Shown here piece after piece: positions 57,992-64,000 of a stretch of 64,000 nt of DNA; the stretch's first letter is position 1; every line of letters starts with the position of its first letter. The position numbers and the translations under genes are program-made. The notes beneath the pieces are model-generated. The model did not search any database, had not been told where the DNA came from, and saw only the letters and a program-made list of their open reading frames with translations. The DNA lies in assembly GCA_016720635.1 (NCBI GenBank), contig JADKKF010000015.1, positions 1 to 64,000 of the forward strand, in the 5' to 3' direction. Source of the DNA: Saprospiraceae bacterium. Its GTDB lineage: Bacteria; Bacteroidota; Bacteroidia; Chitinophagales; Saprospiraceae.

Positions 57992-58071
57992 AGATCCCAA
58001 AAAAGGATAAATCTTGGATCGAGTTTTGGCTATTTTAAAGGCGATTCTTGATCCAAGATTCTAGGGGATCT
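57992..58071. terminator. Nested inverted repeat at a convergent junction
   Basis: An 11-bp perfect inverted repeat (AATCTTGGATC at 58010-58020 and GATCCAAGATT at 58050-58060) lies inside a 7-bp outer one (AGATCCC at 57992 and GGGATCT at 58065). It spans the end of the PspC gene region and the last codons of the kinase gene. It could slow or end transcription both ways, but no T-run is present. Confidence 0.4.
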
Positions 58072-58877
58072 TTAACACATGATACTGTTGGGAAACCAAA
58101 TTTTAGCCCAGTTTCCTTGATATGTTTTTCGAAATAATGTGCAATGCTACCATATAAAATTATGGGTAATTTCCTTTGGTAAGGGACAATAAGTTGCTTG
58201 TAAAAATCTTCGAAATGACGGTCGATTAACTCTTGAACCGATTTTTCTTCAATACAAGCATTCAAATGTACGACCAACCCAGCCACAAAAGATTTAGGAT
58301 CGGGGTGTTCGAAAAGGAACTTGCGAAATGCAAGTAAAGCCTGATCTGCAAGTACTTTTGTTCTCAAAATTTCTGGACAGGTTCGGTTGAAAACTGCGTG
58401 GATGATTGATTTGCCTAGCACATATCCGCTGCCGAAATCTCCGTACAAAAATCCAAGTGATGGTATTTGGTCGATAACCGAATCATTTTCTACCACACAA
58501 GTATTGGAGCCCGTGCCTAATATTCCCACGATTTTTGGCTCTTGACTTGGGTCGGCTTCTAAAACTAGATTTAAATCAGACTTGACAGAAATATTTTTTG
58601 TATTTGGAAAAATATCATGAAGTAAATCCTTGACGATTTGGTTCTTCGTAGAATTGATACAACCCGCACCATAATAAAAGATTTGATTAGGTGAATAATG
58701 GCTAAGTTTTGCCTTCCAATCTTTTAGGACTTCTTGCCTATATTCGAGATTTTCATTCAAAGGATTAAATCCTCTAGCTTGAAGGTATAGCGTCTCTTCT
58801 AGGGACATGAAAGCCCAATTGGACTTAGTACTTCCACAGTCAACTATGAGGGTATATGGGACCAATTTGGATTGCAT
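58035..58877 (-). CDS. BadF/BcrA-type ATPase, probable N-acetylglucosamine kinase
   Basis: The 280-residue protein has the ASKHA phosphate-1 motif IVDCGSTKSNWAF near the N-terminus, GYGAGC-like YYGAGCINS, the phosphate-2 motif GILGTGSNTC, and GFLYGDFGSGYVLG. These features fit the BadF/BadG group that includes amino-sugar kinases of Bacteroidota, so GlcNAc or MurNAc phosphorylation is a fair guess. It is the last gene of a leftward run with the PaiB-like gene (5 bp gap) and lysC. It may feed MurQ, encoded elsewhere in the window. Confidence 0.85.
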   Translation of the reverse strand: MQSKLVPYTLIVDCGSTKSNWAFMSLEETLYLQARGFNPLNENLEYRQEVLKDWKAKLSHYSPNQIFYYGAGCINSTKNQIVKDLLHDIFPNTKNISVKSDLNLVLEADPSQEPKIVGILGTGSNTCVVENDSVIDQIPSLGFLYGDFGSGYVLGKSIIHAVFNRTCPEILRTKVLADQALLAFRKFLFEHPDPKSFVAGLVVHLNACIEEKSVQELIDRHFEDFYKQLIVPYQRKLPIILYGSIAHYFEKHIKETGLKFGFPTVSCVKDPLESWIKNRL

Positions 58878-58882
58878 TTTTT

Positions 58883-59506
58883 TTAATGAAATAAATGTGG
58901 GCGAATAGCTTTCATAGACTCTGCCATTTCCAATTCATTTTTGGCCTCTAACTGAATGACTATATTTTTAAAATCTTCATCATCTCTATTTTGGCTTAGT
59001 TTTTTTGCCGCAAAAGTTTCGGTAAATCGTATTTCCAATCCAATGATGCCTGGTAAATGGTCTGAAATAAGTTTTTCACTCAAAGATTCGAAAGTTCGCC
59101 CATTTTTGCTAGAAGATTCGTAGTGATTTGTTAGACTTTTCAATGCAGGTATGAGCTCTTCTAGGGATTGAATATGAAGTATTCCATTGCCTTTTACACT
59201 GATATAATTGAGGGTACTTACATTTTCATTTTTATACCAAGAAGAAGAAATATAGGTTGGGCTATGAAGTATTTGGATAGTGCACGATTGCCCTTCTTTC
59301 AATAATTTCGACTGTTTGTTAGCCTTTGAAATATGGGTTAATGCTCCGATTAGTTTATCGTCTTTGTCGAAGAGAAATTCAAATGGCAAAATGGTGGTTT
59401 CCGTTAGATTGCCGTGACTTGAAATAAAAAGACCGTGATTATTTTGTGTTAAAAACGTTTTTATCTCGGTCGGATCGTTCCAGCGATATTTCAACGGAAT
59501 ATGCAT
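58883..59506 (-). CDS. PaiB-like FMN-binding protein
   Basis: The 207-residue protein matches the PaiB family (FMN-binding split-barrel). Features are an N-terminal IPLKYRWNDPTEIKTFL, a central LIGALTHISKANKQSKLL, and PTYISSSWYKNENVSTLNY, then a C-terminal helical end with IGLEIRFTETFAAKKLSQNR. PaiB was described as a negative regulator of sporulation and protease genes in Bacillus, but flavin-dependent chemistry is also possible. It begins 2 bp after the lysC stop, so the genes are coupled. Confidence 0.88.
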   Translation of the reverse strand: MHIPLKYRWNDPTEIKTFLTQNNHGLFISSHGNLTETTILPFEFLFDKDDKLIGALTHISKANKQSKLLKEGQSCTIQILHSPTYISSSWYKNENVSTLNYISVKGNGILHIQSLEELIPALKSLTNHYESSSKNGRTFESLSEKLISDHLPGIIGLEIRFTETFAAKKLSQNRDDEDFKNIVIQLEAKNELEMAESMKAIRPHLFH

Positions 59507-59508
59507 AA

Positions 59509-60792
59509 TCAGTGTTTTAATGTCATCAAAGGAATATCTTTTACGGCCATTTGAAGGGTTTTGTCAGTGCGATCCTCCATGCCGATTAGTTTATTTTCTT
59601 TTAAATGTTCTATCATTTGATCGGTAAAATGTCTTACGGTATAAACTTGAAATCCATCTTGTCGGCTGATATTGAAATTAGCCTCCAATTCAGCACAAAG
59701 ACTGTCTATTTTTCCAGTATCATTATTAACTGAAACAGAAAAACTGATGGCAGAGTTGCGCATCATATTGATTTTGATACGATACTTTGCGAAAAGATCG
59801 AAAATCATCGCGAGATGAGATTCTACGACGAATGAAAAGTCCCTCGTCGTAATTTTTAACAAAATTTGATTTTTTTCAACCATCACCACAGGTGGGTAAT
59901 TTAGATCCGAAAACGAACTGATGATGGTACCTTCGGCATCAGGGTCCAGAAATGATTTCACGTAAAGAGGAATGCTTTTGTTTTGAATGGGTTTGATTGT
60001 CTTTGGATGTATCACCGTGGCGCCGTAATAGGTCATTTCGATGGCTTCTTGATAAGATAATTTATCGAGTTTTTGGACATTGTCAAAAAGTCTAGGGTCA
60101 GCTGTCAATACTCCGCTAACATCTTTCCAAATAACCATGGCCTCACCATGAAGACAATGCGATAATATAGCTGCAGACTAATCACTACCTTCGCGGCCTA
60201 GAGTTGTAGTCTCATTGTCTTTGGTCGCTCCGATAAAGCCTTGAGTGACACAAACGATGCCTTCTTTGATTATAGGTGTTATTAATTCATTGGTTTTCTT
60301 TAGCGTTTCTTCCCATTGGATCTTCCCTTCTCGATAGGTCTCATCTGTGATGATAATATCCCTAGAATCCACCCATTTGTTGGTTATATTTTCTCTGTTG
60401 AGATAATTGGAGACAATTCTCGTAGAAAGTAATTCTCCGATGCTAACGATTTGGTCGTAAACGTAATCATAGGCCCTTGCAGGAGGCTCTTCCAAAACCC
60501 ATTCAACCTCGGCAAATAAATCGCTGAGCAAATCATCCAAACTTGGGTCTTCCCCAAGAAGCCCATGAAGCAAAGCCAAATGATAATCTTTAACGTACTG
60601 CCATTTCGTATTAAGGTCTTCATGGCCTTTTGTATAAGAATTAACAACCTCTTCAAGTGCATTGGTTATCTTCCCTGAGGCTGAAATCACTACAATTAAT
60701 TGAGATGTCCTATATTTTTTAATAATATTTGCTACGTTTTTTATCCCTTCCACATCTTTAATCGATGCCCCTCCGAATTTGAAAACTTTCAT
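59509..60792 (-). CDS. lysC: Aspartate kinase with an in-frame TAG
   Basis: Aspartate kinase phosphorylates L-aspartate, the first step to lysine, threonine and methionine. The locus holds 427 codons in one frame. The N-terminal half has KVFKFGGASI and VDSRDIIIT and reaches GREGSD at the TAG (60178-60180). The same frame then reads SAAILSHCLHGEAMVIWKD, VLTADPRLF, YYGATVIHPKTIKP, and two ACT domains. In the family this position is normally Tyr (GSDYSAA or similar), so one base change from TAT or TAC explains it. It could be a pseudogene, readthrough or sequence error. It is monofunctional, with no homoserine dehydrogenase part. Confidence 0.9.
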
Positions 60793-60917
60793 GTCGATTT
60801 CTTAATATTTTATTATTCAGGCGCAAAATTAATAGGTTTTGGGGTTATTTTGGTATATTTGAAAACTTCGTATCTATTGATTTTATGGTTGAACGAATTT
60901 TTAATTAAATTTAGCTT

Positions 60918-62888
60918 ATGGTATTGCGATTTGGTGCTTGTTTTTGCATTTTTTATTTGTTCCTAATTCAGGTTTTACATTGTCAGAATATGCCTTTTAA
61001 TTCGTCAAATTATCCTATTTATAGTAAAAATGACCTTGGCTTGACTACTGTTGATCAACGGTTTCAAATAAAAGTTTATGCGCCGACGGCTGATTCAGTT
61101 CGTTTTAATATTTATAAAAATGGGCAAGGCGGAGCACCTAGTTTGACAGAATATGGTGTAAAAACAGAACAGGGGGTCTGGCTATGTGTTTTACCTGAAA
61201 AATGGCTTAAACATTATTATACCATCCAAACTTTGAGAAGTGGAATCTGGAGCCATGAAGTGTGCGACCCTTATGCCAAAATCGTGGGTGTCAATGGTGA
61301 CAGGGCATACCTTCTTACAGATATTTTTAAGCAAAAAAAAGTATCAACCAAGCCAATAAAAACAAGGCCTTATACTGATGCATCTATTTACGAATTGCAT
61401 CTGCGGGATATAAGTGTTCACCCAAGTTCTGGTGTCAAAAACAAAGGGACTTTTCTAGGATTTTCAGAAATAGATTCCAAGTCTCCTCAAGGACTACTCA
61501 CTGGGCTTAGTCACATAAAGGATATGGGTTTTACGCATGTCCATATTTTGCCATTCTTTGACTTCAAGTCCATCGACGAAACAAAAAAGCCATATAATTA
61601 CAATTGGGGTTATGATCCCAAAAATTACAATGCTTTAGAAGGCAGTTTTGCCACGGATGTCTATAATCCGCTTACTAGGATTCTAGAGTTTAAAAAAATG
61701 GTTGATGCCATTCATAATCAAGGGATAAAAGTAATCATGGACGTGGTTTATAACCATACAGGAGCTTCCCAAGAATCAAATTTTCATCAAATCGAGCCTG
61801 GTTATTATCACCGCATAAAGCCAGATGGTAAATGGTCAGATGCTTCAGCTTGTGGAAATGAAACCGCCTCCGAAAGGCCAATGATGCGCAAATTCATGAT
61901 TGAGAGTTTATTACACTGGATGAAAAATTTTGGCATAGATGGATTTAGATTTGATTTAATGGGTATCCACGACATCGGGACCATGAATGAAATTTCAATG
62001 GCAATAAAAAAAGAAAATCCCGATGCTTTGCTCTATGGGGAAGGATGGACCGCTGGAGATGCTATGATCCCCGAACCAAATCGCGCCCTTAAAAAGTATG
62101 TTTCCAAATTAGACCAAATAGCTGTATTTAGCGATGATTACAGAGATGGAATCAAAGGATATGTCTTTGATTCAAAAAGCTTGGGTTTTGTTCAAGGAAA
62201 TAATTCGATGATGGAGACCATAAAGTTTGGTTTCGTGGGGTCAATGGATCATCCCCAAGTGGATATGTCGAAGTGCTTTTATGACAAAATTCCTTATGCC
62301 AATGCAACGGGTCAGGTGATCCAATACGCTGATTGCCACGATAATTTATGCTTGTGGGATAAAGTTCTGGCTTCTACTCCCCATACAAATAGCAAAGATA
62401 GAATCGCCATGCATACTATGGCTTTGGGCTTGGTTTTTACAAGTCAAGGAATACCATTTATTGCTGCTGGAACGGAGTTTTTGAGGGATAAAAAAGGCGT
62501 TGAAAATTCATTCGAAAGCCCAGATTCGGTTAATTCTATTGACTGGAACTTGAAATCAAAGAATATTGAGGTTTGTAATTTTACTAAAAAATTGATGGCT
62601 ATTCGAAAAGCCCATAAACTATTCCGCATGAACTCAAAATCAGAGATCCAAAGGCAGGTGTCATTTGAAAAATCTACGGATTGGGTTTTCGTCGCTGAGC
62701 TAAGTAGAGGCAAAATGAAAGACTCGTGGAAAAAAGCTATGGTGATAGCGAATAGTTCAAATGAAGAAAAAGAATTGAACTTGCCGAATCCAGGCTGGCA
62801 ACTAGCTATATCAAATCAAGTGATTGGCTCATTTGTTTCAAATATAAAAATCCCACCTCATGGCTTTTGTATTTTATATAAAAAATAA
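60918..62888 (+). CDS. pulA: Type I pullulanase (GH13), exported
   Basis: Pullulanase splits alpha-1,6 branches in pullulan, starch and glycogen. The 656-residue protein has an N-terminal hydrophobic signal (CFCIFYLFLIQVLHC), an N-terminal CBM48-like beta-sandwich (about 30-150) and a TIM barrel. The type I signature YNWGYDP is present, as are DVVYNHTG, GFRFDLMG with Asp346, YGEGW with Glu375 and CHDN with Asp475. These give the GH13 nucleophile, acid/base and stabiliser. A C-terminal beta domain follows. It lacks a T9SS sorting domain. The signal plus nearby Cys may make it a lipoprotein or periplasmic. Confidence 0.93.
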   Translation: MVLRFGACFCIFYLFLIQVLHCQNMPFNSSNYPIYSKNDLGLTTVDQRFQIKVYAPTADSVRFNIYKNGQGGAPSLTEYGVKTEQGVWLCVLPEKWLKHYYTIQTLRSGIWSHEVCDPYAKIVGVNGDRAYLLTDIFKQKKVSTKPIKTRPYTDASIYELHLRDISVHPSSGVKNKGTFLGFSEIDSKSPQGLLTGLSHIKDMGFTHVHILPFFDFKSIDETKKPYNYNWGYDPKNYNALEGSFATDVYNPLTRILEFKKMVDAIHNQGIKVIMDVVYNHTGASQESNFHQIEPGYYHRIKPDGKWSDASACGNETASERPMMRKFMIESLLHWMKNFGIDGFRFDLMGIHDIGTMNEISMAIKKENPDALLYGEGWTAGDAMIPEPNRALKKYVSKLDQIAVFSDDYRDGIKGYVFDSKSLGFVQGNNSMMETIKFGFVGSMDHPQVDMSKCFYDKIPYANATGQVIQYADCHDNLCLWDKVLASTPHTNSKDRIAMHTMALGLVFTSQGIPFIAAGTEFLRDKKGVENSFESPDSVNSIDWNLKSKNIEVCNFTKKLMAIRKAHKLFRMNSKSEIQRQVSFEKSTDWVFVAELSRGKMKDSWKKAMVIANSSNEEKELNLPNPGWQLAISNQVIGSFVSNIKIPPHGFCILYKK

Positions 62889-62965
62889 AAAATGATTGCT
62901 TCCAAAAACTTTTTCAAGGTTTGAATCATACTAATGAGAGAATTTAAACTCAATTTAAAAAAAGA

Positions 62966-64000
62966 ATGATCGATCAGCTATTTTCCAAAAGCAAGCGTCC
63001 ATTTCTCATATCGGGTCCTTGTAGTGCTGAGACTGAATTACAAGTTTTGGAGACTTGTAGAAGGCTTAAAAACACTGGGAAGGTTGATATGTTAAGGGCT
63101 GGTATCTGGAAGCCTCGAACACGCCCTGGTAGCTTCGAAGGGGTGGGGGAGATTGGGCTAAATTGGTTGCTACAAGCAAAAAAAGTAAATAATCTACCCG
63201 TATGTGTAGAAGTAGCTAAAGCTTCACACGTAGAGAGTTGCTTAAAGTTAGGAGTAGATGTGCTTTGGGTTGGGGCTAGAACCACTGCCAATCCTTTCTC
63301 GGTGCAAGAAATAGCAGATGCCTTGACAGGGGTTGAGATTCCTGTTTTGGTTAAAAATCCTACCAATCCCGATTTGGAACTTTGGATCGGAGCCATCGAA
63401 AGGCTTAGAGAAGCTGGATTATCGCAAATCGCAGCCATTCATCGTGGATTTTCATTTTCAGGTGAAAAAACATTTAGAAATAGACCCCAATGGAGTATCG
63501 CCATCGACTTGAAAACCAGAATGCCCGAAATTCCGATGATTAATGACCCATCGCATATTTGCGGTAGAAGAGATCTGCTTTTTTCAGTGGCTCAGAAAGC
63601 CATGGATTTGAATTTTGATGGCTTGATGATCGAGGCCCATGTGACTCCTGACCAAGCATGGAGTGATGCAGCACAGCAAGTGACACCTGAGATTTATGCT
63701 GAACTGATCGGAAATTTGGTTTTGAGGACCGAATTACCTGAAAAATTGGATAGCATTTCTAATTTGGAAAAAATGCGGAAAAATATCGATTTGATTGATG
63801 ATGAATTAATGAATCTATTGTCCTCTAGGATGAGCATTTCCAGAGAAATTGGAAACTATAAAAAAATGAATAATATCACCATCCTCCAATCCAATAGATG
63901 GAAAAATACTCTAGAAAGGTTTATCTCAAAAGCTTCTCATCATCAGTTGAGCGAGGATTTTATAGCCAGATTGATCAAAGCAATTCACGACGAAAGCATA
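62966..64000 (+). CDS. DAHP synthase-chorismate mutase fusion (3' cut by window end)
   Basis: The frame runs without a stop from ATG 62966 to the window edge (345 codons). The N-terminal part is a type I-beta DAHP synthase, the first enzyme of the shikimate pathway. It has FLISGPCSAET, RAGIWKPRTRPGSFEG, VGARTTANPF, AIHRGFSF and NDPSHICGRRD. From about residue 265 an AroQ-type chorismate mutase domain follows (MRKNIDLIDDELMNLLSSRM, then EIGNYKK). Such fusions allow chorismate-pathway feedback through the mutase domain. The stop lies beyond the window. Confidence 0.95.
   Translation, partial: MIDQLFSKSKRPFLISGPCSAETELQVLETCRRLKNTGKVDMLRAGIWKPRTRPGSFEGVGEIGLNWLLQAKKVNNLPVCVEVAKASHVESCLKLGVDVLWVGARTTANPFSVQEIADALTGVEIPVLVKNPTNPDLELWIGAIERLREAGLSQIAAIHRGFSFSGEKTFRNRPQWSIAIDLKTRMPEIPMINDPSHICGRRDLLFSVAQKAMDLNFDGLMIEAHVTPDQAWSDAAQQVTPEIYAELIGNLVLRTELPEKLDSISNLEKMRKNIDLIDDELMNLLSSRMSISREIGNYKKMNNITILQSNRWKNTLERFISKASHHQLSEDFIARLIKAIHDESI

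Noticed and set aside
60178..60180. Reassignment of TAG to an amino acid in this organism
   Set aside because: Several intact genes in the window end in TAG at the expected place, for example the OmpA gene at 29252-29254 and the giant adhesin at 43559-43561.

Overview
The window looks like a chromosomal segment of a low-GC member of the Bacteroidota, probably close to the Saprospiraceae. The evidence is: type IX secretion (T9SS) C-terminal sorting domains on at least five proteins, a PorP/SprF protein beside very large 'gliding motility-associated' C-terminal-domain proteins, Bacteroidota-type -7 boxes (TAnnTTTG) ahead of several genes, and the gene order murG-murC-ftsQ-ftsA-ftsZ. The assignment rests on protein features only; no rRNA or tRNA gene was seen.

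Layout. 1-6063: the distal end of the division and cell-wall cluster (murG, murC, ftsQ, ftsA, ftsZ), transcribed rightwards with 4-bp overlaps. 6091-7114: a non-coding array of 236-bp tandem units, each carrying a perfectly kept terminator-like hairpin. 7261-11310: a secreted PhoX-like protein and an oligopeptidase B. 11385-21221: a mostly leftward block with ffh, a LolC/E-type permease, the ABC-F protein EttA and the envelope protein TamB. 21391-24459: a small lipoprotein, then a leftward cluster of a VTC-domain protein, a DUF4956 membrane protein, a DUF2490 outer-membrane protein and a lipoprotein. 24848-32195: a T9SS-exported trypsin-like protease, murQ, an OmpA/TSP3 protein and clpB. 33677-43561: a small secreted protein and a 3162-residue surface protein with about 15 Ig-like repeats, dockerin- and cohesin-like regions and a type A sorting domain. 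43907-45362: MarC and a sirtuin. 45556-55385: a T9SS module of PorP/SprF, a PorE-like OmpA protein and two paralogous type B adhesins. 55570-57976: a PadR regulator with a PspC protein. 58035-60792: leftward lysC, paiB-like and BadF-type kinase genes. 60918-64000: a pullulanase and a DAHP synthase-chorismate mutase fusion cut by the window end.

How genes work together. The strongest theme is surface export. PorP/SprF and PorE-like proteins sit directly upstream of two type B substrates, as expected for a dedicated export and anchoring set. TamB, the LolC/E-type permease and the OmpA proteins serve the outer envelope. A second theme is cell-wall synthesis and recycling (mur/fts genes, murQ, a BadF-type amino-sugar kinase).

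A caution on quality: four genes are broken by a single event each. murG, tamB and the first large adhesin carry frameshifts, and lysC has an in-frame TAG. Because murG is normally essential, sequence errors are a serious possibility, though true mutation or recoding cannot be excluded from the sequence alone.
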